A stretch of DNA of 64,000 bases from NCBI GenBank assembly GCA_015488885.1, contig WFMW01000057.1, positions 93,170 through 157,169 on the forward strand. The letters are read 5' to 3'. The notes under the pieces are model-generated. The model was not told where the DNA came from and made no database searches. It saw only the letters and a program-made list of their open reading frames with translations. Positions 10,701-18,638 of the stretch are shown here, piece by piece. Source of the stretch: Gammaproteobacteria bacterium (GTDB lineage Bacteria > Pseudomonadota > Gammaproteobacteria > SZUA-229). The translations under genes and the position numbers were made by a program. Positions within the stretch are counted from its first letter, which is position 1; each line of letters starts with the position of its first letter.

Positions 10701-10959
10701 AAACATGTTTTATGCCACTAATTTCTGAAATCACCTGCTCTGCCGGGGTTGCCACCAGACTTTCCACCTCGGAAGCCGACGCACCCGGAAAGGCAATAAA
10801 TACATTGGCAAAAGTCACATTAATTTGCGGATCTTCCTCACGTGGTGTAACCGCGACTGCAAAAATACCCAGTAACACGCCGACCAGAGCCAGTAGCGGG
10901 GTTATCTGTGAAGTCAGAAAATGTCTGGCAATGCTTCCCGACAGGCCAAGCTTAGTCAT
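7720..10959 (-). CDS. RND-family efflux transporter, inner-membrane permease
   Basis: Proton-driven trimeric efflux pump of the AcrB/HAE1-like superfamily, 1079 residues. It has the two-fold RND layout: a first membrane helix near residue 20, a large periplasmic loop, helices around 340-540, a second loop (about 585-870) and a C-terminal helix block. TM4 contains GILVDDAVVVVENIHRH, where the paired aspartates carry protons, and the C-terminal half has the mirrored VRNSILLVDFIN. The N-terminal TPREEDPQI and FPGASASEVE are typical of a widespread RND branch whose substrate is usually undefined. Its start overlaps the end of the adaptor gene by 8 bp, so the pair is translationally coupled. No outer-membrane factor gene is adjacent, so a TolC encoded elsewhere is inferred. 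Confidence 0.93.
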   Translation of the reverse strand: MTKLGLSGSIARHFLTSQITPLLALVGVLLGIFAVAVTPREEDPQINVTFANVFIAFPGASASEVESLVATPAEQVISEISGIKHVYSTSTPGMAILTVQFLVGQNRTDAIVRLYNKLYSNRDWLPKNIGVGRPIIKPKGIDDVPIITATLWSKDKHTGADELSQVAHGLETELKRIQGTRDIYTIGSPDRVVHVVLDPQALAGYNIDIKQLSDALRAANVSHNNLTVTSDNHQILVQAGSFLTTANQIANLVVGVSAGKAVYLRDVAKINYGVDSPLHYVSIAAGKSGLINHTIHATVINQPQPAVTLAIAKKPGTNAVTIANQVIHRLNQLKGTFIPDNVEVTITRNYGVTAEAKSEKLIHKLIIETVIVTLLIVGVLGWREGIIVGTAVGITLLITLFASWAYGFTLNRVSLFALIFSIGILVDDAVVVVENIHRHLSIRKKNLRKLIPVAVDEVGGPTILATFTVIAALLPMAFVSGLMGPYMSPIPINASMGMLGSLAVAFIFTPWFSYIMLRKHASLPQTEIRAENQQESHLNQFFSRLMTPFLTHTNSNRNRWLLLAGIVFLIMAALSLVMFKAVVLKMLPFDNKNEFQVVLDMPEGTSLEQTTRVLQEMGAYIGKVNEVTDYEVYAGTASPISFNGLVRQYYLRKSANEGDIQVNLIDKHQRERESHAIAQYVRKPLQAIAKKYHGNAKIVEVPPGPPVMSPIIAEVYGLDYAGQIRQARNLRKIFASTADVVDVDDSIGYPEKKLTVDVDRQHAARLGVSQQLISEALNTVLKGTDVTYLHGNHLKYAVPVRVEYADADKADVEQVLALKVRSARGRLVPLTDLVSIHAGTREQNIYHKDLLPVVYVTGDSAGKLDSPLYGMFAIAQKVKAQHQLKQWYITQPEDPYEYSLKWDGEWQITYETFRDMGLAYIVGLLMIYLLVVAQFHSYKVPLVIMAPIPLTIIGILPGHALLHAQFTATSMIGMIALAGIIVRNSILLVDFINQQVAEGIDFHLAVINSAAVRAKPIVLTGIAAMIGGFFIISDPIFGGLAISLIFGLLVSTILTLLVIPVVYYAVMHKHLERLLPKSA

Positions 10960-12094
10960 GTTTCTGCCCTGCCATTAATTGCTGACGTTGTGCAATTAAC
11001 ATTGCACCTGCTCTGATCGGATCCAGGGCAACTTTTTCACCCTGCATCAAACCGGACAAAACCACCCGGGAAGTCCCGCTTTTCCCACCCAGGCGTACAT
11101 AGCGAAAACGAATCAGGCCATCACTTCCAACAACATATACCGCTGTCACTTCGGAACGATAGGCAATACTTTTCTGTGGTATCATCAATGCCTGTTTTTC
11201 ACCGGTAACCAGACCGACTTTAACAAACATACCCGGAAACAGACCCTTGATACCTGCTGGCAGATCAAGGCGTACTTTAAAGGTATTGGAGGCTTTATCC
11301 GCAATAGGAAAGATGGTCATTTTTTCTGACTGAACGCGTATAGTTGAGCCGTTAATGGGGGCAGAAGTGTAGATATAAGCTTTCACATATTTACGTACTT
11401 TATTAATTAAACTTTGCGGCACATTAACATTGACGCGTAAATTTTCCAGTGAAAGCCCGGTCATTAATTTTGTTCCCGGCTGCACAGTCTCGCCGGTTTC
11501 AACATAGCGTTTTGTTACAATGCCATTATAAGGGGCTATGATGCGGGTATAGGATAATTGTTCACGCGCCTCCACCAGGCTGGCACGAGCTGCTTCCAGA
11601 CGTGCTTTTGCAGCCGATAAATCATGAGTTGCCTGATCCATTTTTGCTTTGGAAACAACCTTTTTGGCAAACACATTTTTAATGCGTTTATAAGCATCCT
11701 GGGCACTGGATAAATGGGATTTGGCTTCTTTTTCACCCGCCAGGGCTTTTTTTAACTGCGCCTGCTGAGGTACATCATTCAGACGTATGATCAACGCACC
11801 TTTCTCTACATAATCGTCCACATCCGCCATGATTTTCTCAATAGTGCCGTGTGTCTGCGCCGAAACGGTTGTTTTATTAATCGCCTCAACCTCGCCATCG
11901 AGACGAAATTCACGGTTAAATGTGTCCAGACGAACGACAGCCGTTTTTAGCTTGCTGGCATCAACCGGCTTAACAGGCACCGATGATTCAGCCTTCACAA
12001 ATTGAAAAACAGCAATGCTCAAACCTGTACCTACCAGCAATAATAGAAAGTACCGCCAGCTGTGTCGCGACATAGATCGTCTGTAGATTGCCAT
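10952..12094 (-). CDS. RND efflux periplasmic adaptor (membrane fusion protein)
   Basis: HlyD/AcrA-family adaptor linking the RND permease to an outer-membrane channel; 380 residues. A single N-terminal membrane anchor (about 12-30, YFLLLLVGTGLSIAVFQFV) is followed by the first biotinyl-lipoyl half (SAQTHGTIEKIMADVDDYV), an alpha-helical hairpin (about 105-180), and the second lipoyl half APYNGIVTKRYVETGETV. A beta-barrel and membrane-proximal domain complete it. It is the first gene of the two-gene operon; upstream DNA at 12095-12317 is AT-rich and presumably holds the promoter. There is no cysteine lipobox, so anchoring is by the N-terminal helix. Confidence 0.92.
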   Translation of the reverse strand: MAIYRRSMSRHSWRYFLLLLVGTGLSIAVFQFVKAESSVPVKPVDASKLKTAVVRLDTFNREFRLDGEVEAINKTTVSAQTHGTIEKIMADVDDYVEKGALIIRLNDVPQQAQLKKALAGEKEAKSHLSSAQDAYKRIKNVFAKKVVSKAKMDQATHDLSAAKARLEAARASLVEAREQLSYTRIIAPYNGIVTKRYVETGETVQPGTKLMTGLSLENLRVNVNVPQSLINKVRKYVKAYIYTSAPINGSTIRVQSEKMTIFPIADKASNTFKVRLDLPAGIKGLFPGMFVKVGLVTGEKQALMIPQKSIAYRSEVTAVYVVGSDGLIRFRYVRLGGKSGTSRVVLSGLMQGEKVALDPIRAGAMLIAQRQQLMAGQKHD

Positions 12095-12317
12095 TATTTC
12101 ACCCCGATATTATAAAAGCGTATAATAACATATATTAGATTTCTCTTATATAGAATATTTCTAACATACCCTGGTAGATAAAAAAGGATCTGGATCTGTC
12201 CGGGAACTAAACCGAATCAGGAGTAAGATACGGATAGATTTTCCCATACATTCTGCGTTTCCAGGAAATAGCCAGGTAAACGACGCCATAAAAGACCTTT
12301 GCATTTTTCCATTAAGC

Positions 12318-12857
12318 TCACATGGAACTTACAGTAGAAGAAATATCAGCTACTGAAGGCTGGTTTTCAAACTGCTTAATCAGATGACCAGAATATAAGC
12401 AATAACCCAGCCATTTATATAACAGACGATTAAGTTGCCATTTTATTTTTATTGCGGAAGCAGGTAAATGGTCATATTTCAGACGACCATGAAACAAATG
12501 ACCTGTCAACACTTCAACCAGGCAGGCATCATGATAAACACGGCAATGCAATTGTGGTTCAGCGATATAAACCGGTGGTTGCCGGTCCGGTTCGGCAAAA
12601 TAATAGGTTAAAACAAAGGTAGTGGTATATTTTGTCTGTTCCAGTAAATGACAATGCAGATCAAGGCAGCCATCGACCCGTGAGACAGCATAGGATAATA
12701 TTGTACTATTATGTTGATGATGTGGCGGTATATTTGCCTGTAAAGCAGGAATTAGCTTACGAATACGGATAAAATTATTTTCATACAGATCCATCAAACT
12801 GACAAAACCATGCGGTTCGACATCTTCACAGCCATAAGCCGTTTGTGAGCACTTCAA
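12318..12857 (-). CDS. DUF1249 (YqiB-like) protein
   Basis: Small cytoplasmic protein, 179 residues, function unknown. It resembles E. coli YqiB along its central part: MDLYENNFIRIRKLIP, a conserved beta-rich middle with TKYTTTF, then CRVYHDACLVEVLTG, LKYDHLP, and LNRLLYKWLGYCLYSGH, which matches the DUF1249 signature of Y-H-D-A, K-Y-D and W-L-x-Y-C-L-x-x-G. The first 20 residues and the last 16 extend beyond the family core, so the true start could be the Met at about residue 22. In other gammaproteobacteria yqiB often lies by nudF and cpdA; here it stands alone between the RND pair and tRNA-Leu. Confidence 0.8.
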   Translation of the reverse strand: MKCSQTAYGCEDVEPHGFVSLMDLYENNFIRIRKLIPALQANIPPHHQHNSTILSYAVSRVDGCLDLHCHLLEQTKYTTTFVLTYYFAEPDRQPPVYIAEPQLHCRVYHDACLVEVLTGHLFHGRLKYDHLPASAIKIKWQLNRLLYKWLGYCLYSGHLIKQFENQPSVADISSTVSSM

Positions 12858-13042
12858 AATATAAACTCAATTTGATTAAATGGAGTGCCATTATAGCCTG
12901 AATCCAGGATTTCAGGTGTTTTTAAGAAGAACGTAGTTTATACAACAAGCAGCAAGTGATTCCGGTATAGTACCGTCAGAGTTTTACCGTTCCCGGCATC
13001 CTTTATAATTTAAGGTTAAACTAAGTAAAATAGCCGTTATAT

Positions 13043-13129
13043 TGGTACCGGAGGCCGGACTTGAACCGGCACGCTATTGCTAGCATCGGATTTTGAATCC
13101 GACGTGTCTACCAATTCCACCACTCCGGC
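13043..13129 (-). tRNA. tRNA-Leu (anticodon CAA)
   Basis: On the minus strand the 87-nt sequence folds as a class II tRNA with a long variable arm. The anticodon stem TCGGA/TCCGA encloses the loop TTCAAAA, giving anticodon CAA. The T arm is GCCGG-TTCAAGT-CCGGC. The acceptor is GCCGGAG with CTCCGGT (one G-U pair at position 1) and an encoded CCA. It closely matches the E. coli tRNA-Leu(CAA) layout. Confidence 0.96.
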
Positions 13130-13145
13130 TTTTGTGCAGTAGCGA

Positions 13146-13174
13146 ATTGTAGCGGAATTACTCAGCAGTTACAA
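13146..13174 (-). promoter_or_regulatory. Sigma-70 promoter for tRNA-Leu
   Basis: Read on the minus strand: TTGTAA, a 17-nt spacer, then TACAAT. The -10 ends about 16 nt before the mature tRNA 5' end, as expected for a short leader. Confidence 0.6.
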
Positions 13175-13355
13175 AATAAAATAACCATTTAACCAGGGTA
13201 TCTCATAGAAATACTATAAATTTGTTTTAACACTATGACCAGGTTAATGGAGATTGGTATCAGTAAAGTACACTGTGTACCAACGTCGCTATACATTTTG
13301 GGGAAAATTTCAGCGGCCATTTTTACTTATAATTTTAGCCTACAAAGGTTTCACA

Positions 13356-14210
13356 TTGCTTTTTAAATTTTTAGCCAGGCAGGCTATTTTTATTTATCTT
13401 TTTATATTCTGCCTGTTAATAAGCTCATACCCTGCCAACGCAGGCCTGAGTTCTCTTAAATCTACCGCTGGTTTAACCAATTTCGCCTTTGCCAGTTACC
13501 TTGGTACGGGTTTTTATGTGTCATCAGGGCAAAAAGTTTTTGTCATACAACTACCTTTTGACCACACAATTAAACAAAAAACTGACACTGAGGCAGGCTG
13601 GGTATTAAAACTGCCGGTGACTTTCGGGTTGCTGGATTTTAACGGGCTCGAATCAGGAAACCTCCCAAACTTGAACCAAGTAGGCACTTTAACCTTCCTG
13701 CCAGGCATTGAATATCAATACCCGGTCACACCAGAATGGACAGTGATTCCATTTGGCGATTATGGATTTGCCAGAGATTTAAATAATAAAACAAATATTC
13801 TAGTGACTGGTTTTGGCATTAAAAGTTATGTAAAAATCAACCATAAGGGAAACCAGGTCACCTTGGGTAATAAAATACTCTATGCGACAGAACATTCAAA
13901 AAACTCTGATCAGAATCCAGATTATGCACTGATTGAAACCGGGCTGGATTATCAAATTCACACAGAACTAAATGCTGGCGGAAGGAATATTGACCTCAGT
14001 TTTTATTATATTAATTACTATTATCCAAATAACCTGATTTTTCTTGCACAGACTAAAAACCCAATACGGGTTGGTAGTGCAAATGAAGTGGGTTTTAGCA
14101 TAGCTAACTTGCCTGATTTTTTATTTTTAAAAAAACCACGATTGGGATTTGGTGTTCGCATAAGTAGCGGTGTCACCGTCTATCGTCTGCTTTATGGTCT
14201 GCCTTTTTAG
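13356..14210 (+). CDS. Exported beta-barrel-type outer membrane protein, unknown function
   Basis: I do not recognise a named family. The frame contains no internal ATG. The longest version starts at a TTG at 13254, but the TTG at 13356 is better placed: AAAGG lies 7 nt upstream, and translation from it gives a clean signal peptide (hydrophobic IFIYLFIFCLLISSYPANA, probable cleavage before GLSS). The mature part, about 255 residues, is rich in alternating aromatic/polar strands and ends in the beta-barrel-type C terminus VYRLLYGLPF with a terminal Phe, typical of outer-membrane barrels recognised by BAM. Sections such as PGIEYQYPVTPEWTVIPFGD resemble generic autotransporter-barrel or transporter-like OM proteins. 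It is monocistronic and followed by rsd. Confidence 0.65.
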   Translation: MLFKFLARQAIFIYLFIFCLLISSYPANAGLSSLKSTAGLTNFAFASYLGTGFYVSSGQKVFVIQLPFDHTIKQKTDTEAGWVLKLPVTFGLLDFNGLESGNLPNLNQVGTLTFLPGIEYQYPVTPEWTVIPFGDYGFARDLNNKTNILVTGFGIKSYVKINHKGNQVTLGNKILYATEHSKNSDQNPDYALIETGLDYQIHTELNAGGRNIDLSFYYINYYYPNNLIFLAQTKNPIRVGSANEVGFSIANLPDFLFLKKPRLGFGVRISSGVTVYRLLYGLPF

Positions 14211-14428
14211 GCTTAAGGGCACTTCTATTAATATCAGCAGCTATACTATTGAAAATAATTATGGATTTTTTGTGATGTTTTAGTACAATCTAGTTATATA
14301 CAGACTAGTTATATACAGAGATTTTTGCAGTATTCAGTTTCTAATGAAAAACAGAGAGACTTTAGCTTTTTTTACTTATGATTGTATCTTGCAAAGATTT
14401 CAAATACTAATAAAACGGGAGAGATTTT

Positions 14429-14944
14429 ATGGCAACCCAGGCCCCACCACAAACAGATACACTGGCACCCAATGAACGTCGGGAACGTGCCAGAAAAGAA
14501 ATCAAACAGCTTATTGAAAATAGAAACACGGTTCTCGGCCAGTACTATAGTCTGATTGAACAGATCGAAGATATGGATAATCCCGATCATACACAGGAGT
14601 CATTACAGGAATTCTGTCAGGAACTGGTTGATTACCTTGCTATCGGCCATTTTGAACTCTATCGCCGCATTGAAGAAGGCAATGAACGTCGCGATGAAAT
14701 AATAAAACTGGCGCAGAAAATTATGCCGGTAATTTCAACAACGACACAGGTCGCTGTTGCGTTTAATGACCGCTATGATCATAATACGCAATTTGATAAA
14801 ACGCTAATAAAACAATTACCTGCTCAACTCACTCAACTTGGTGAACATCTTGCCACACGTATTGACCTTGAGGATAAGCTAATTAATACGCTCCTGAACA
14901 GCTCAAACTCAAACCAGGCAAACCTGCAAGCAGCGAGTCTTTAA
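14429..14944 (+). CDS. rsd: Rsd/AlgQ family anti-sigma-70 regulator
   Basis: Helical protein of 171 residues that in E. coli binds sigma-70 region 4 (Rsd) and in Pseudomonas affects alginate and virulence genes (AlgQ). The family core is clear: LQEFCQELVDYLAIGHFELYRRI (about residues 59-81) and LTQLGEHLATRIDLEDKLI near the C terminus align with the E. coli Rsd pattern. The start is supported by GGGAGAG 5 nt upstream of ATG. Upstream DNA contains a short direct repeat (agttatatacag, near 14293) with no obvious operator symmetry. The gene converges on rlmKL with a gap of about 40 bp. Confidence 0.9.
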   Translation: MATQAPPQTDTLAPNERRERARKEIKQLIENRNTVLGQYYSLIEQIEDMDNPDHTQESLQEFCQELVDYLAIGHFELYRRIEEGNERRDEIIKLAQKIMPVISTTTQVAVAFNDRYDHNTQFDKTLIKQLPAQLTQLGEHLATRIDLEDKLINTLLNSSNSNQANLQAASL

Positions 14945-14983
14945 AACTGGAAGAATGTCGTTGATAAGGCATTCAAACATCAA

Positions 14984-17215
14984 TTATCCACGCAGTTTTA
15001 CTTGCAGGATTTCGTCGTCAAAGGCGATACCCCAGCTGCGGTGCAGAGGTTTACGTCGAAAATCTTCAGTCATGGTTATTGAAGTTATTTCTCTCACCGC
15101 ATACTGCTGTTGCAGTGCTTTAGCCAGTTTAAATTTTCTGGCATTGGTGGAAAAGATCAAACACCCCTGCGGTTGTAGCAGATGCATCGTCAAACTGATC
15201 AATTCACCGTGATCACGCTGAATATCAAAGCTATTCTGCATTTTTGTTGAATTGGAAAAAGTAGGCGGATCAAGAAAAATTAAATCATATAACTTGCCAG
15301 CACGTTTTGCCTCCCATAACCACTGTGTACAATCGGCGCGAATGAATGCGTGATTAATAACAGATTGTTTTCGCCCATTGAACCCATTCAAACGTAAATT
15401 TTCTTCTGCCCATTGAAGATAGGTATTCGACATATCAACTGTTGTGGTCGAGGTTGCACCACCAGCAGCGGCATAGACAGTAGCACTACCAGTATAGGCA
15501 AATAAATTAAGAAATTTACTGCCTGCCGCCAGCCGATAGATTAACTGGCGTGTCTTACGGTGATCAGCAAACAGACCGGTATCCAGATAGTCATAAAGAT
15601 TGATAATAAATTTCAGGCCTGATTCATGAACAATTAACCGTTTGTGTTTATTATCCAGTTGTTGATACTGGGATTTTCCTGATTGTTTTTTTCTTACCTT
15701 CAGTACAATTCTATCCGCTTCTACATCAAGTGTTTGCGCAATAACATCTAGCACATCAGTTAATCGTCGAAAGGCTTTTGACTGATTAACGGTTTTTGGT
15801 GCGGCATATTCCTGCACATGGATCCAGCCTTCATAGCGATCTATGGCAACCGCATACTGTGGAATATCGGCATCATAAATCCGGTAACAGCTGATATGAT
15901 TTTTCCGCGCCCACTTTGTCAAATGTTTATTATTTTTTTTCAACCGGTTGACGAACATCTGTACATATTCGTTAACCTCCTTATGTGGTGAAAACAATCT
16001 GGTTTCAGCCTGCCTGCTATCCAGATTACTGCCCGAGACAGCTTTATCATCACGATGATTATCATTAATGTGATATTGATAAAGCGTACATTTAATCGCA
16101 CCATTAAAAAGTGTATTTTTATGAAAGGCACGTAAACCAATACTTTTTGCCAGCTCGTCTTCTGCGGTAAAAATGGCCGCTGTCCAGCCGGGAAAGAACT
16201 GTTTCAAATTTTTTCCCAGGCGTAAATATAATGTGCGTAACTGCTGGATCTGACCGAGGCGTTTACCATAAGGCGGATTACTGATTACCAGTCCCTGCCC
16301 GGCAGGTAGAAAAGGAATAGTTTTGCTGGTGTCGGCAAGTTCGAGTTTAATCTGTGCAGAAAAACCGGCAGCAGCGATATTTTTTTCTGCAATGTCTAAT
16401 ACCTGTTTAACATAGTCACAGCCGACTATAACCGGTAAATCTTTTATACGTTGCGCCAGCCCCTGCTCTGCCTGTTGATGTAGCAGTGACCATAAATCAG
16501 CATCAAACTGTTTCCAGCCTAAAAAACCATAATAATCACGTAATAGACCCGGTGCCATGTTTGCGGCTATCATTGCCCCTTCAATTAATAACGTACCACT
16601 TCCGCACATTGGATCAAACAATGGTTGCTTATTGTCGGCAAAATCCTGCCATTTTGCCCGGTATAACATGGCTGCAGCCAGGGTTTCACGTAATGGTGCT
16701 GTGCCCGCACTCTGCCGATAAGCACGCATATGGAGTGGCTCACCAGAAAGATCAAGATAGGCAATGCACTCACGCTCACTTAAATAAACATTAATACGAA
16801 TAGAAGGATGTTCCCGGCTAACATCAGGGCGACTTCCACAGGTTTCCTTAAACTGATCGACAATCGCATCCTTAATACGCAAGGTTGCATAATGACTATT
16901 TTTGATTGCAGGATGAGAGCTAAAACAGTCAATGGCAAAATCATCGGTTACGGTCATATGCGCTGACCAGTCAATCATTTTTATGGCTGCATATAAATCA
17001 TCTTCACTGTTAACTGAAAAATCGCTCAGTTTTAATAATATACGGCTGGCTACCCGTGACCATAAACAGGCCAGGTAGGCCTGTCTCATTTCACCTTCAA
17101 AATGGACGCCCCCGTTGCCTGTTTTTATCTCGGTGATACCAAGCCCTGTCAATTCAGCAACCAGAATATCTTCCAGCCCTTTTGAACAACTGGCAAAAAA
17201 TAGATGATTTTTCAT
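14984..17215 (-). CDS. rlmL: Bifunctional 23S rRNA methyltransferase RlmKL (m2G2445 / m7G2069)
   Basis: Fusion enzyme that methylates two positions of 23S rRNA helix 74 region with S-adenosylmethionine; 743 residues, close to the E. coli length of about 700. The N-terminal part has the ferredoxin-like/THUMP region (residues about 1-160) and the RlmL catalytic domain with DPMCGSGTLLIEGAMIA and VISNPPYGKRLG. The C-terminal RlmK domain contains FLNLFAYTGSATVYAA, a SAM-binding loop, and DLIFLDPPTFSNS. The ATG at 17213-17215 lies only 13 nt after the stop of the Trm112-like gene, so the two are probably co-transcribed. The Shine-Dalgarno is weak, which suits translational coupling. Confidence 0.95.
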   Translation of the reverse strand: MKNHLFFASCSKGLEDILVAELTGLGITEIKTGNGGVHFEGEMRQAYLACLWSRVASRILLKLSDFSVNSEDDLYAAIKMIDWSAHMTVTDDFAIDCFSSHPAIKNSHYATLRIKDAIVDQFKETCGSRPDVSREHPSIRINVYLSERECIAYLDLSGEPLHMRAYRQSAGTAPLRETLAAAMLYRAKWQDFADNKQPLFDPMCGSGTLLIEGAMIAANMAPGLLRDYYGFLGWKQFDADLWSLLHQQAEQGLAQRIKDLPVIVGCDYVKQVLDIAEKNIAAAGFSAQIKLELADTSKTIPFLPAGQGLVISNPPYGKRLGQIQQLRTLYLRLGKNLKQFFPGWTAAIFTAEDELAKSIGLRAFHKNTLFNGAIKCTLYQYHINDNHRDDKAVSGSNLDSRQAETRLFSPHKEVNEYVQMFVNRLKKNNKHLTKWARKNHISCYRIYDADIPQYAVAIDRYEGWIHVQEYAAPKTVNQSKAFRRLTDVLDVIAQTLDVEADRIVLKVRKKQSGKSQYQQLDNKHKRLIVHESGLKFIINLYDYLDTGLFADHRKTRQLIYRLAAGSKFLNLFAYTGSATVYAAAGGATSTTTVDMSNTYLQWAEENLRLNGFNGRKQSVINHAFIRADCTQWLWEAKRAGKLYDLIFLDPPTFSNSTKMQNSFDIQRDHGELISLTMHLLQPQGCLIFSTNARKFKLAKALQQQYAVREITSITMTEDFRRKPLHRSWGIAFDDEILQVKLRG

Positions 17216-17228
17216 GATTGATAATTTT

Positions 17229-17390
17229 TCATAATTTACATGAATCGCCAGGTAATAAGACAGGAAAACTGTTGCGCACAGGAAAAGTTAACTGGTCTTT
17301 TTCACAGATAAATATTTTCTGCTTGCGCACAAAATGCAATGGCCCTTTACATAATGGGCAAACAATGACTGAAAGTAATTTTTTATTCAT
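17229..17390 (-). CDS. ycaR: Trm112/YcaR-like small zinc protein
   Basis: A 53-codon gene. The translation starts MNKKLLSVIVCPLCKGPL and continues with FICEKDQLTFPVRNSFPVLL, matching the Trm112/YcaR pattern (E. coli YcaR begins MDHRLLEIIACPVC, with the CPxC at the same distance from Met). Cysteines at residues 11, 14 and about 29 are the expected zinc ligands, and the FPVRNSFPVLL strand is the family hallmark. An in-frame ATG 18 nt upstream (17406-17408) is part of a tandem duplication of ATGAATAAAAAATTA, so the protein may be 59 residues. Known neighbours are lpxK upstream and kdsB downstream; lpxK is kept (a MITE lies between) but rlmKL replaces kdsB. Confidence 0.85.
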   Translation of the reverse strand: MNKKLLSVIVCPLCKGPLHFVRKQKIFICEKDQLTFPVRNSFPVLLPGDSCKL

Positions 17391-17434
17391 AAATAATTTT
17401 TTATTCATAAAAATGTCTAAAATCGATTAAAAGT

Positions 17435-17605
17435 CCAGGAGTTTGTCGGTCTTAATCAATCATAGCGAGGGAAAGCCGATTTGAGGCAGATTTTTCGTTA
17501 TTTTACCACTGGTTACCACGCGGAGCATAGGAACCAGTGCACGGGAAACATATCCAAATTCGGCTTTTACACAGTTAGCTTGCATTAAGTCCGACAGATT
17601 CCTGG
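17435..17605. mobile_element. MITE-like element between lpxK and ycaR, terminal repeat CCAGGAGTTTGTCGG
   Basis: 171 bp, non-coding. Ends 17435-17456 and 17584-17605 are inverted repeats, 19 of 22 matching. The segment from ggagtttgtcgg through gatttgaggcagatttttc is related to the reverse complement of the element at 54422-54588 (gatttgaggcatatttttc). They are therefore two copies of one family within this window; this copy is more diverged at its tips and flanked by CA/TG rather than TA. Confidence 0.65.
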
Positions 17606-17633
17606 CTATTAACAAGTTCTGTTATAAAACAGA

Positions 17634-18638
17634 TCATTCACTACCGGTGATAAGATTTTCCAGCCGCCAGGCCATAAACCGGGTTAACGCATCACTCCAG
17701 TGCGCTTTAACCGGTAGATACCAGAACTGAGCGTGGGTATGCTGTTGCTGTATCAATGGCCGACACTTCACCGCGTCCTTTTCTGTCATGATAACCGTTT
17801 TCCCCTGCCAGCTGTTTATATCTTCCAGCGTATAAACATAATGATCCGCATAGGCACGGGGTTCTATATCCATCCCCTGTTGTTGTAACAGGCGAAAGAA
17901 ACGTGAGGGCTGGCCAATACCAGCAACAGCGATAACCCGCTGGTGTTTCAATATACTCAAAGGTTGTTGTTCAGCATTGAGTAAATTAACTATCAGCGAA
18001 AAATCAAGTTGATAAAACAGCTTGTCTTTACTTTCCCATTCAGTGCCATCAGGGATGCCATTATAAATAACAAGATCAACCTCTTGCAGACGTCTGACTG
18101 GCTCACGCAATGGCCCCGCAGGCAGACAGAAACCGTTGCCATGCTTTATCTGTGCATCAACAACAGCAATTTCCATTGTCCGCGCCAGATGATAATGCTG
18201 TAAGCCGTCATCTGCTAACACAATATCGCAGTCATGACTGGACAGTAGATAGTCAACGGCTGCTGCCCGGTCAGCGCCAATCACCACCGGACAGGCAGTA
18301 CGTTGATAAATCATTAAAGGTTCGTCACCAACATCTACTGCCAGATCAGATGAGCTTAAAGCATGAACGGTTTTTATCCGCCCGCCATAGCCTCGACTAA
18401 CCACACCGGGTTTTCTGCCCTGCTGAGTAAGATAATCACAAATTGAAATAAGCAACGGTGTTTTACCACTACCACCAACACTGATATTACCAATAATTAC
18501 CACCGGCGTGGTAAACACAACCGGTTTAAGCATGCCACTGGTATAACTGAAGCGACGTATAAAACCCAGCACACAGAACACCACCGAAACCGGCCACAGC
18601 AACCAGGCCAGTGTATTTCGTCTATACCAGAATTTCAT
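17634..18638 (-). CDS. lpxK: Tetraacyldisaccharide 4'-kinase
   Basis: Inner-membrane kinase that phosphorylates the 4' position of the lipid A disaccharide, the sixth step of the Raetz pathway. The start used here is the ATG at 18636-18638 (MKFWYRRNTLAWLL), which gives the usual N terminus; the frame extends another 20 codons upstream but that region lies inside msbA and looks spurious. Features are an N-terminal membrane segment (about 10-30), the P-loop IGNISVGGSGKTP, SRGYGG, DVGDEPLMI, and ILADDGLQHYHLAR. It overlaps the msbA stop by 17 bp, indicating tight coupling of lipid A maturation and export. Confidence 0.96.
   Translation of the reverse strand: MKFWYRRNTLAWLLWPVSVVFCVLGFIRRFSYTSGMLKPVVFTTPVVIIGNISVGGSGKTPLLISICDYLTQQGRKPGVVSRGYGGRIKTVHALSSSDLAVDVGDEPLMIYQRTACPVVIGADRAAAVDYLLSSHDCDIVLADDGLQHYHLARTMEIAVVDAQIKHGNGFCLPAGPLREPVRRLQEVDLVIYNGIPDGTEWESKDKLFYQLDFSLIVNLLNAEQQPLSILKHQRVIAVAGIGQPSRFFRLLQQQGMDIEPRAYADHYVYTLEDINSWQGKTVIMTEKDAVKCRPLIQQQHTHAQFWYLPVKAHWSDALTRFMAWRLENLITGSE

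Noticed and set aside
12189..12208. Another MITE tip (ctggatctgtccgggaac)
   Set aside because: Only about a dozen bases resemble the tip and no partner end is found within 300 bp.
13254..13355. Upstream TTG start for the outer-membrane protein
   Set aside because: It would place a charged stretch before the signal peptide; the TTG at 13356 has a well-spaced AAAGG and leads straight into a signal peptide.
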